Part shown: one piece after another, positions 44,209 through 53,659 of the stretch
How the letters are laid out: each line of letters opens with the position of its first letter
How positions within the stretch are numbered: the stretch's first letter is position 1
Source of the DNA: Selaginella moellendorffii
Lineage: Eukaryota > Streptophyta > Lycopodiopsida > Selaginellales > Selaginellaceae
DNA length: 64,000 nt
Assembly: GCF_000143415.4 (NCBI RefSeq)
Contig: NW_003314280.1
Span: 310,001-374,000, forward strand
Reading direction: 5' to 3'
The notes under the pieces: model-generated
Told to the model about the DNA's origin: nothing
What the model saw: the letters and a program-made list of their open reading frames with translations, nothing else
Database searches by the model: none
Program-made: the position numbers and the translations under genes

Positions 44209-44699
44209 GAATTATTTGTATAATTGGTTTTAGAGTTTAATTAATAAGAAGCATTATATTTGTGAGGTCCAAGTGTATGGGTACAATGTTGTATACTAAT
44301 ATTAGTGTAGTGGGATTTTGATAACCGTCAGATTGGTTTTAATATAAACTATGCATTTCTATATATAAATTAAGGTTTTTGGGCTAATTGATATGCATAT
44401 TTGTATATTCACTTTCCATATTCCATGCACTCACATTGGTGGAGATGAAGGGCAACCATAATTATCCTTAACAAATGATTGGATTTATGATTTTTGTTTA
44501 AATCTAACTTTTCTAGCTAGATCTAAACAAAACTCTAAATTTCATTTTTTTAATAATTTTTATAATTTCTTCTCCTTTTCTTTTTCTCCTTTTTTTTTCA
44601 TCTTCATGGTAAAGCATCAACTTCCTCCTCCTTTGATTTTGGAGCAACAATTGGTATAGTTGCTTGATGCTATATAGTTGCAATTGAATAATTAAATTT

Positions 44700-45295
44700 A
44701 ATTGATGGTGATATTCATAGTGTATGGTACAACTCCTCTTGCTACCAATCCTCGCGTTTGGCCAAAATTTTTCCATGGGAATTCTAGGGATAATATGTAC
44801 AATTAGTTTAATCACTTTATAGTGATTGATACCTATCATTCTTGGGATGATACTAGATTAAAACATGTTTTCAAGTGGGTATTTGGACATGTTGATGATT
44901 ATGATTATGCCTTTTAACAATTGCATTGTCTTTATCAAGGGCCATCTAAGTTAATGATGTAATTTAGCATTTACTTTTGATCGTGCGGAGCCAAATATAT
45001 TAGAATGGATCAAGTTGGGAATGTTATAGCTAGCACTTCATCAAAATCTTATAGGATTTGTGCATGCACTTACTCTAGCCACCCTTGATAATACTCTTTG
45101 ACTAGCACAATGTTATGAGATATTGTGTTTTCCACTTTTTATTGCACATCCTTCAGCTCCACTTGATATGGGAGATGGTCTTGTTCTGATAAAAGTTGAT
45201 ATTGCTATTGGTCAAGGATAGGGGCGAGGATGTGGTTGTGGCTATGATGTCGGGCATGTGATAAAGTTGGCTATACATATTGATGTCTAAACATT
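44700..45295 (+). pseudogene. Degenerate retrotransposon gag-like fragment
   Basis: Translating with stops and frame breaks gives gag-like text: WPKFFHGNSRDN, FNHFIVIDTYHSWDDTRLKH, VFKWVFGHVDDYDY, then HQNLIGFVHALTLATLDNTL. This resembles the start of LTR-retrotransposon gag proteins (target sequence, then a helical capsid region). Several in-frame stops show that it is dead. The resemblance is general, not a family assignment. Confidence 0.4.
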
Positions 45296-45378
45296 CTAAG
45301 TCCTACTTTTATAGTTGTTGTTGCTCACGTCAAGGTTAGGAATACAGTCTTAACCTTGAACCTCTCAAGTTTGTGTTC

Positions 45379-46550
45379 CTAAGTGTGAACTTCTGAGCTT
45401 GCCTTTTTTTTCCTCTTTCTCCACTCTCCCACAACTATCTCGTGTTGCATCCTGTAGTCACTACTCCATTGTTGCATCCTGGATAGTTGTTTCTTCATAT
45501 GGTTCTTCTTCTTCTTTATAAGTCTGGGTTGCTTCTTCGAGCACGTGGATTCTTTCTTTTGCCGCAAGCAACTCCTTGTTGAGCCTTGCATTTTCCTGCT
45601 AAAACGTTGTGCTAGGTCAAAGGATTCCTTACAGGATTTTGGAGTCGGAATTCCATGGCTGCAAATGCTCTTGATTGTGGCATTCAGTTGCTTGAAACCA
45701 TCCTCGAGTTTGGAAAGGCACTGCTCTATCGGTTTGACGAACATCTTCTTGTAGAAGCTCTCGATGCCTTCATGACTGTACACCACTAACTTAGAGTCGT
45801 GGTACTGTTGCAGGAAGTTGTGTGGGAGCTTCTGGTTGCTATGGTTGCCGTGTTTGAGCTCCTCCCATCCTCATTTCTCTGGAGTGTAGCAGCATGGAGG
45901 ATGATTGTGGAGGTGTCGCTTTGCTCCATCCTACATTCCACGGTTCTCCATCTCCTCAACTTCTTTGATTGGTGGGAGCTCTTGACTTGCCTTGTCCAAA
46001 CCATTCTCGTTGTCTTTAGCTGTTGCAGTTATCACAACCATTTCAGACTCAAGGTTGCAGTCCTGTGTTGCAGACTCAAGACTGCAACCTTGAGTCTCTG
46101 GGACCTTGTCATTAGTAATCCCTTCCTCTTGATTTTTCTCTAGTGTTGGGATCTCCTGCGCGTGATCCATCGGTTTTTCCCCGTCATGGGGTGGTTCCTC
46201 CTATGTGTTCTCATGGTCCTCAACCTCTTGTTCCTTTGGAGTTTCCTTCTTGGCTTCGTCTTGTTCATCTTTAATGTCCACTTGTTTCCTTCGCTTCCTC
46301 ATGGTTGTCCTGCTCCTCTTCCTCTGTTTCCCGTGCCTCACTTCCTTTGTCAAGGTCGACGTTCTCCTTCACTATTTTCACTTGGGCTTGAGAGACAAGC
46401 ACCAATGCCCTTTCATCGTTCATCGACAAAGCCTCGATGTATGGAAAAAGTGTTGTCATAATTTTCTTCTTACTCTCTAGTGCATTGAAAACCTGTGAGA
46501 GTTCCCTATAGATCTTGATGTAAATGTACGCTCCCAAGTCGGGGATGGTC
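45379..46550 (-). pseudogene. Broken minus-strand gene for a Glu/Lys-rich coiled-coil protein
   Basis: Three minus-strand segments in two or three frames look like pieces of one coding sequence. They are 46271-46570 (IPDLGAYIYIKIYRELSQVFNALE, then an acidic EARETEEEEQDNHEEAKE tail), 45931-46170 (KVPETQGCSLESATQDCNLESE) and 45379-45786 (ESFYKKMFVKPIEQCLSKLEDGF, ending in Lys/Arg-rich sequence). Stops and shifts separate them. No named domain. Its 5' side abuts the left end of the 11-kb DNA transposon, and another minus-strand fragment continues beyond the right end (57621-58283), so the element may have split one older gene. Confidence 0.4.
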
Positions 46551-46558
46551 CAAAGTTG

Positions 46559-46585
46559 AGTTGAGCTCATGAGTTGAGCTCAATT
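46559..46585 (+). repeat. Left terminal inverted repeat
   Basis: 27 bp made of two tandem copies of a GAGTTGAGCTCA-like unit, so it carries two GAGCTC palindromes 13 bp apart. It matches the reverse complement of 57567-57593 at 26 of 27 positions. The repeated palindrome could be a transposase-binding site. Confidence 0.75.
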
Positions 46586-46949
46586 CAGCTCAAGTCAATG
46601 CTAGTCAACATAGTCAACCATAAGTTTTATAAGGAAATATTAAGTCAGAAAAATGTTATTCTTTGGTGAACTTGAAATTTATGAGTTTAAGTATCAATGG
46701 TTCAGAGAGATTTTTATTTTTTGAATCTTTCTAATGCAGTTTATACAATTTCTAGAATTAGAAGTTCGTCTGAACCCATAGAATTTTTTGGGCTTTATTG
46801 GTCCCAAATAAAATGGGAATATTGAAGTTCGAATGAACCAGAAAATTTCTATTGTCCATTTCAACATTTTAACATTTCAACAATTGACCAGAAATATATA
46901 AATAATTCGAAACACTGATTCACTCGTTCATTCTTTAGGGTTTACAGAG

Positions 46950-47195
46950 ATGGGAAGCAAGGAAGACAAAAAATCTGTAAGTAGTTCTAGCATACAGAAA
47001 TGTGAGAATGTGAATTTTGTTTCACTACCACAATCTCCATATTACACGCCTGGTCCTTATTACCCATCCGGGAATGTGGAGACCACTGTCACTATTGATA
47101 AAAATGCTCCTGTTACTTCCGAAACAACAATCCAGAGCAAGAGAAAAGAAGAAATGGACAGCACAGCGGAAAGCACTAATAAATCCACTCTATAA
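46950..47195 (+). CDS. Small Ser/Thr/Lys-rich hypothetical protein in the transposon
   Basis: An 81-codon frame with a clean ATG (MGSKEDKKSVSSSSIQ) ends at TAA. It is hydrophilic with a PYYTPGPYYPSGN segment. It lies about 365 bp inside the left end of the 11-kb element and points the same way as the zinc-finger and transposase genes. No family recognised; it could be an accessory gene or the first exon of a longer one. Confidence 0.35.
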   Translation: MGSKEDKKSVSSSSIQKCENVNFVSLPQSPYYTPGPYYPSGNVETTVTIDKNAPVTSETTIQSKRKEEMDSTAESTNKSTL

Positions 47196-47636
47196 ACCTT
47201 TCAATGGCTTTTGTAATCCACTAAAATATTATAAAAAAATGTAAGTTTTTTATATATATCTTATTCCTTTTGATATGTTTTGTCTTTGCAAAGATATATG
47301 ATGTAGACAAATCAAAGAATTAAATCTATATATGATTTTGGGATTGAAAGGTAATCTTGTAAAAAGGCATACTCGCGTGCTTGTGTATATTCGCTATTAT
47401 TATATATGGCAGGCCAACTATATAAAATAAGGCTACATATTAATTATATGCTAGTTTTTAGCTTCTGAAACCCTATAGCCACTTGTTTCTCATAGTAGGT
47501 TGTAATTACTAAAACTGACAATTATCATTCACTATAGTGTCATGTCATAATAAAACATCATTCCCGAGATTGAAATATAGTATATTAATGAGAGAATTTT
47601 TATTGCTAGGAAGTTTAATTCTTCTTGTGTGTTGCA

Positions 47637-48191
47637 ATGGTTAGGAAGAAGTTTACTTTTGGTCCCGAAGGCCTCTCATATGAGTCTCCACCTCCATCTC
47701 CAATCTCAACCAATAATCCACCTTCACCTCTACGTAACAATCCTCCTTTTCATTTTGAGGGCTATTGTGAGGCTCTTCCATTTGCGACCTCGAGTGCAAC
47801 TGAACAAAAACTCCTTCCTTATGATGTTGTTAAAAAAGTTATATTGCCTCCAATCCTTCAAGAGCGATGTCAATATTTTCTTCAAGATCTTGCTCCAGAT
47901 ATGGCAGGGGAGCTTAATGTAGATACATATTATCTTCAGTGTCCTATATGCAACTTTTATTTAAACAAGACAGATGGTTGCATGGGTTTGGTAAATTTTA
48001 TTGAGCATTGTCGCAAATGCCCAAGAGCGGGTTTGGAAGGTGTGCACGCGTGGATGTATAAGAAAATCAAGAAAGAATTAAAAACACACAGCTATTATGA
48101 TTTCATGGTGGAGAACAATATTCCATTGGTGAACACTGCATCAGTAAGTGCTGAATATGGGATATTTAGGCCACCCTTTAATGTAATGTGA
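47637..48191 (+). CDS. Transposon-encoded zinc-finger protein with Pro-rich N-terminus
   Basis: The frame from ATG 47637 gives 184 residues. The N-terminus is Pro-rich (YESPPPSPISTNNPPSP). The C-terminal part has CPICNFYLNKTDGC, then FIEHCRKCP, a C2-H-C type zinc finger, followed by a basic helix (HAWMYKKIKKELKTHS). A conserved-looking block before the finger, LQERCQYFLQDLAPDM, recurs in the second copy 0.8 kb downstream. The finger could bind DNA or RNA. It is inside the 11-kb element and is intact, unlike the two large genes there. No family name can be given. Confidence 0.6.
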   Translation: MVRKKFTFGPEGLSYESPPPSPISTNNPPSPLRNNPPFHFEGYCEALPFATSSATEQKLLPYDVVKKVILPPILQERCQYFLQDLAPDMAGELNVDTYYLQCPICNFYLNKTDGCMGLVNFIEHCRKCPRAGLEGVHAWMYKKIKKELKTHSYYDFMVENNIPLVNTASVSAEYGIFRPPFNVM

Positions 48192-48449
48192 AAGTCATGC
48201 ATAGTTTTTTCAAAAGGTTAATTCTTTATGAGTAAAGTGGAGAATCTTATATTTTCGAGAATGATATTATTCTAGCATGTATAAAGATATTATTATATAT
48301 ACAAGTGGTTCTGACACTGTTATAATTCTGAAGTCCCATTTTTGAGACTGACAATTTAAACTTTCAAGAACCCCTAGATCTTTTCTTAGTATAAATACCA
48401 ACAAGGGATGCTTTCAACATTGAAATTTCAGTTTGTTTAGAGTGTAGGA

Positions 48450-48728
48450 ATGGCTAGGGAAAATGCTATTGCTACTCGCACTTGGCCCCCATGCATCTCA
48501 TATGAGTCTCCACCTCCGTCTCCAACTTCTACCAACATTCCACCCTTCCCTCCATACATCAATCGTTGTGAGGCCTTTTCTTTTGTAGCCCCAAGTGTGA
48601 CTGAACAAGAGATCCCTCTTCCAGATAATGTTCTAGATGTTGCTACTAAAGATGGATTGCCTCATGTGCTTCAAGAGCGATGCCAGATGTTTCTTCAAGA
48701 TCTTGCTCCCGATATGGTTAAACTTTGA
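48450..48728 (+). pseudogene. Truncated second copy of the transposon zinc-finger gene
   Basis: It starts with its own ATG (MARENAIATRTWPP) and repeats the neighbour's N-terminal features (SYESPPPSPTSTN) and the block LQERCQMFLQDLAPDM. Similarity to the first copy ends abruptly at about 48,716, just after GATATGG. The reading then runs into VKL-stop. The zinc finger is missing. The lost part is replaced by the 3' end of the minus-strand ParB-methyltransferase gene, so this is a recombination junction. Confidence 0.7.
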
Positions 48729-51700
48729 TCTACCAGAGTCACGTGCTGCTTCGACCATCGAACCACTACCTGCTGTGCAATCGATGACAACACCTCTAGT
48801 TGGGCAATAAAGCTCAAGTAGGACATGCATCGCCGATGGAGATCGGAACCGATACCCAGACAATGTGTTGCGGATGTCGTCGTCTATGAGATTTGGTATG
48901 ATGTCAGTAAAGCTGTCATACCCTGGCAAAACCCTTGCAGCACGCTCGCTATCACGAAAACCGTCATTTTCTTTTCTGCAAAACACATGGTAGGTCCACA
49001 TCATAACCTGAATAATAAAACTTTAAGAGACAACCAAAACAGAAAATGATTTCTTACCTTCTCTGGCATGCCTAGGACACCTTTGGTCTCGACCCCAACA
49101 CTATCCATGATGCATCCGGAAGAGAACCTCTTGAAGTTGACTCGACTTGCATACCTCATAAGGCAGGACATCCAATGGGGGTCATTCGGGAGAATGAAGG
49201 CAACTTGACCGGTTGTGTGAAAGAGAATTGCTGCCAAAAGGAATGCATCCTTCAAGTGGTCTTTAGTCAGGTTGTTCCAGCTTGGGACATCACCATTAGC
49301 GTCTGGAAGACCATCTGGCATGTCAAAGAGCATGAAGTTTGTGCTCTTGAGCGGTCGCCTATGGATCTTCTGACAAAAGCGCTCCCACTTTTGCCGGATA
49401 GCCATATTCTCAGCATCCTCCTCAAAAGATGCCATCAATGAACTATAGGAGCCAATAAAGATCCCAACTTCACCACGGAATGCCACTGGAGATACAGGGC
49501 GAATCTAGGGGGAGAAGACAAAGATAAGATGTGAATTTAAGAAAAATTTACATACCGTCATGTGGCGTGTGGTAGATGTAAGTTCCTCCAAGTCCTCTTC
49601 TCGAGCATCAAGACGAGCTGGAATGAAGTTACTCCCGACAGTTTTTGCTGCAACCATTTTGAGGAACTAAGAAAAGGAGAGAATAAAAAGAAATATACCT
49701 CGAGAAGTCCTCGGTTACGGGGATGTTTTGGACGATCATCATCACTGTTGACTAATTCCTCCAGATGTGGACTTGCTCGCTTTCGTTGAGGTAGAACTTC
49801 TTGGACGTTCTGGTTCTCTTGCTCGACTTCGTCTCGAAGAATCTCGTTCTCACCGCCATCTTCACTCTGCTCGCCATTGGCACCAACAGGGTCGACATTC
49901 TCATGGCCATCATCTTCGTCATCATTGTTGCCTCTTGCAGCCTCATGGTGGGTTGGTTCATAATCTGGCATCTCCAATTCCCAAGGACAAGCGCGCTTTA
50001 TTGCTGCTGGAAACTTCATTGTTGTCGGGTACATGCCTCCATCTCTCACACCATGCCTCAGGAGGCGTGTGCATACCAGTGTTTCGAGAGGAACGCTTCT
50101 ATATTGGAGATACCTATAATAGAATATAAACAATTGAGTATAGTTGAGAAATTGTATGTTACCTGAAAGCCGCTCGACGCATGAAGTAAGGTTGGCCAAG
50201 TTGTTTCTCAAATGGAGTCGTGCTTGTGGCCTTCTTTGGCAGCCAGTCCTCTCCAAGTTTTGTAAGCTCAATGGTGACGAAGTCCTTAAATGGAAGTTGC
50301 TCAGGATCATCCCCTATGAAAGGCGCTAGAAACATCTCCCCTTCATATACAGTTTGTGAAATGTAGACGGTCCTCCTCATCACAGTCTCCATCATACTAT
50401 CCAAACCTTTTTCTCCTTCCCTGAGTCTGCTATTGAGGTTGTTCAGAATGTGTATCTATTCCTCATATGTAAGCTTTGACTTTGAGATGTTGTAAATAAT
50501 CTCATCTGGAGTTTTGCCCACTAAAAAATAACTTTTGTGAGAACCTTCATGTAAATATAAACAATACTTACTTTCATGACAAGCAATCTTTGTTATAATA
50601 TCGAACCACTCCTTTGGGCGTCGAGGGTCAGCCACACTAAGTAATTTCTTTACCTTTGTCTTCTTTGTGGTGTTGATTTTCTTGTCAATTGCAGCTAAAT
50701 GCTCTGAGAGTTCTTGATCATTTTCAGCTCGATGCGACTGTGCATATGCATCTTGCTTAACCTTCACCAATGGCTGAAGACAACACAAACATTCTATGAT
50801 AAGAAGTATACTTAAAAGAACATACCTTACTCCACACAGCTGTCATAAAAGCCACTGGATTCTTGTACCATCTATTGGCATCCTGACGACCTCGTTGATG
50901 TCGAATAAGTGATGCTAAATCATCACCATAGTGGCTGCGGACTGCATCCTCGTCGAGATTGGCAAGAAACCGGATCTGCTCCATATCATGTACTAGGCTT
51001 TGTTTCTGCACTGCAAACTGTCCCAGTCTGCAAAACATAAATTGTTAAAAGTGATTGAAGAAGGAGAGGTACTTACGCATTAATTTTGTGGCAAGCTATC
51101 ACAAGCCTTGCCAAATCTAGAGATCCTCTCGCGTGTACATGTCCAACCGGAACATTGATGTGATAGACAGGATCATCTCGGAAGCATTCTCGGATGCACT
51201 TCATCCACGCGCACCAGCGATGATTCCCGTCGATAATGTAGAACATTTTCCCCACAAATTGTTGAGTCTCAGGATGGCTCATAAGGTTGTTGTCAAATTC
51301 GCGGGACTTCATTTTCCAAATGTCATCCCAATCCCTCTCGATTTCCGGTGACACCGAGAGGGTATTTGTCGTTCCTGGCTTGAAAACTGAAACAAGGAAC
51401 ATACCTATGTTTGTCCCAAGGCCATTCTGTTTGTACAGACTATAGATGTCCATGTTGACGAAGTGCGGTGAAGCAGACCGAACGATGCTTGTCTAAGTGA
51501 ATCGACATAGTGGGATTTCTCGGATCATGTGCCCCGGGCCTTCCCACTTGAGAGACTCCAAAGTCGTGTGAATGGCCTTCTCTTTAGTTCTCAAAACTGT
51601 CTCTTGGAAGCGCTTGTCGACAATGTGTTCAGGTAGCTCCACTTCTCTTTCAGCTTCAGCTACACCTCCAGTAGCACCATTATCAGATCTATCCCCTGAC

Positions 51701-52853
51701 TCGGGCCCAACACCGCCATCAGGCGCACTTGGGCACTGCTCCGTTTCTGCCATATTTTGTGAATATGTTAAGAGTAGTGGCATTTGTGGTTGTGGCAGTA
51801 ATGGTAGTGATGACAATGGTTGCGCTGGTGGTGGTGATGACAATGGTTGCACTGGTGGTGGTGATGATGGTGACGGTGGTGGTGGTAATGGTGGTGATGA
51901 CGGTGGTGGTGGTAATGGTGGTGATGACGGTGGTGGTAATGGTGGTGATGAAGGTAAAGGTGGCGGTGGTGGTAATGGTGGTGGCGGTGGTGGCGGTGGT
52001 AATGGTGGTGGTGGCATCGATGGCGGTGGTGGGGGTGCATGTGGACTGGAGCTATGTGGTTGGGAAGACGGTAGAGTTGTTGTTGTGGAAATCTCTATCT
52101 GAAGGTCAACTTGATTGTCATCCTGGATCTCATCTTCCTCATGTCTTCTCCTTAATCCAACATCCTTCTCCTTTTGTAGTTGCTTCCGTTTCTGAAAATA
52201 AAAAAAACTCATTATAAATTATAAATGCATAAGAAGAGGGGAACAGGGCGTGGGCTCGGTGCACGCCTCCCCCAAGCACCTTGGCCGGCCCGCGCCAAGA
52301 CTGCCCGCGAGCCGGCCTTGGCGCTTGGAGGTGGGCCGGTTCGCTGGCGTACCGGCCCTCCTCCAAGTGCCAAGGCTGGCTCGCGGGCTGTTGGCCTTGG
52401 CGCTTGGTGCGGGCGCCGGTCTGCCCCCAAGTGCCAAGGCCGGCTCGGGCCAAATGCCCGGGCCAGGCACTTGGCAGCGGCGGTGCTGGGCAGCAGTGGC
52501 CCTAGGCAGTGCGGCGCTGGCGTGGCGTGGCGTCGGCACGGCAGCAGCGGCAGGCAGCGGCGGCATGGCAGCGGCGGTGCTGGGCAGTGGCGGCACGGCA
52601 GCGGCGGCATGGCAGTGGCGGTGCTGGGCAGGCAGCACTGCGCTGGGCGTGGCATGGCAGTGGGCAGCGCTCGGCAGCCCTGGGCAGTGGCGGTGCTGGG
52701 CATGGCGTGGTGTGCGCAGCGTGGCGGCGCTGGGCATGGCGTGGGCGCGGGGGCGCTGGGTGCGGCGGCGCTGGGCGGGGAGGAGAGGGAGTGGAGGAGA
52801 GGGAGTGGAGGAGAGGGAGTGGAGAAGGAGGAAAAACTTACTCTTGGCGGCAT
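48633..52853 (-). CDS. ParB/sulfiredoxin-like domain fused to a beta-class DNA methyltransferase-like domain (two in-frame TAG codons)
   Basis: Nine minus-strand exons join in phase: 52842-52853, 51077-52191, 50826-51027, 50572-50773, 50163-50520, 49699-50113, 49556-49666, 49058-49504 and 48633-49007. Ignoring two TAG codons they encode about 1,078 residues. Order: basic start (MPPRKRKQLQKEK); poly-Pro linker; ParB-like domain from about residue 230 (IREIPLCRF, then YIIDGNHRWCAW at 323-333); helical middle; acidic linker; and a C-terminal domain ordered like permuted beta-class amino-methyltransferases, with motif IV position FDMPDG (865-870) and motif I VVIDCTAGSGSMVEAA (1028-1042). Typical DPPY/DPPW is absent, so methylation activity is doubtful. 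TAG codons fall at residues 237 (51493-51495) and 532 (50456-50458). The C-terminus runs into a rearranged repeat. It is probably a recent pseudogene of a transposon accessory gene. Confidence 0.7.
51780..52035. repeat. GGTGGTGGTAATGGTGGTGATGA-type microsatellite
   Basis: An imperfect trinucleotide-based repeat (GGT/AAT/GAT units, minus-strand ACC/CCA) encodes the proline-rich linker of the ParB-methyltransferase gene. It is the reason for the many spurious His- and Gly-rich frames seen here on the other strands. Confidence 0.85.
52225..52835. repeat. GC-rich tandem-repeat intron 1 of the ParB-methyltransferase gene
   Basis: About 600 bp of strongly GC-rich sequence lies in an otherwise AT-rich block. 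The left part repeats GCCAAGGC and CTTGGCGC units with CCGGCC; the right part repeats GGCAGCGGCGG, GGCATGGCAG and GCTGGGCA units; the end has GGAGTGGAGGAGAGG repeats. It falls wholly inside the first intron (52192-52841) of the minus-strand gene, whose first exon is only 12 nt. All strands give long spurious open frames because of the composition. Confidence 0.8.
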
Positions 52854-52896
52854 TCTGTTCCCGCAGTCACTCTCAATCTCCCGCGATACTTTCTGT

Positions 52897-52936
52897 AAAA
52901 CCCTAACGCCGGCAGCTGCCCTAACCCTAACCTAAC
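52897..52936 (-). promoter_or_regulatory. Telo-box-like cluster upstream of the ParB-methyltransferase start
   Basis: Several CCCTAA copies (AAACCCTAA, then CCCTAACCCTAACC) lie 44-83 bp upstream of the start codon at 52853. In plants such elements sit near start sites of actively transcribed genes. The role here is inferred. Confidence 0.35.
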
Positions 52937-53659
52937 TTTCATCACAGCCGTTCATCATGGATGCAGTAAATCTTCACTGTACAATAAATAATAAATCTAG
53001 CACTGTACAATTTCTATTCCGCCCTAGATTTGATCACGTGACAAAGTCCTTTTGAATTGTAATTTAATAATGGAGGTGTGCTCTAATATGACTATGTCAT
53101 AATGTGAAATAATGTCACAGACGCATGTGTTGAATTGATCACAGTACGAAATTGTTAGAAAATATAAGATTATTAAATCGTAAGGTGTTATTTCCAAAGT
53201 AATGTATATAGATAATTTACTATAGGTGATAGATGGTAGTACAAAGATGGAATATATTTAAATGAGTTCAGAAGAATGTGATGATTTCTAGCTTTAATGA
53301 AGTACTGAAAATATGTACAATATTTAATTTATTTGGCAACAATTGGTTGATGGTAGATCCTAGAATAAAATCATTCCTATCTTTCATATTATGGCACATG
53401 CTTGACGTGATATTTCTTTCCATTCTACCAAAAGTTAGTGCATATAATAAATTTGAGTATGTTTTTGAATTCAATGTATATAGACTTTTAATATTGTACA
53501 ACATAGTCCTATATACTTCATACAGAATTTATTATAACAACATTATTCGATGTTAGATCCTAGAATAAAATCGCCCTATCTTTTCACATAATGGCATAGC
53601 ACATGTGAGGTGACATTTCGTTATAAAAGTTCAAAGTTCCAAAACCTAAAGGCAACAAA

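Noticed and set aside
44513-44839. 108-codon minus-strand frame, Lys/Arg-rich.
   Set aside because: AT-rich low-complexity (AAAAAAGGAGAA) sequence opposite the gag-like remnant; no motif and no sensible neighbours.
51768-52217. Long His-rich, Val/Met-rich and Gly/Asn-rich open frames on several frames and both strands.
   Set aside because: They are shadows of the trinucleotide repeat that encodes the poly-Pro linker of the minus-strand gene. Only the Pro frame joins in phase with neighbouring exons.
52212-52935. Long open frames on both strands in the GC-rich block (up to about 236 codons).
   Set aside because: GC-rich tandem repeats lack stops in most frames. Splice sites on both sides place the block in an intron, and no frame has protein-like motifs.
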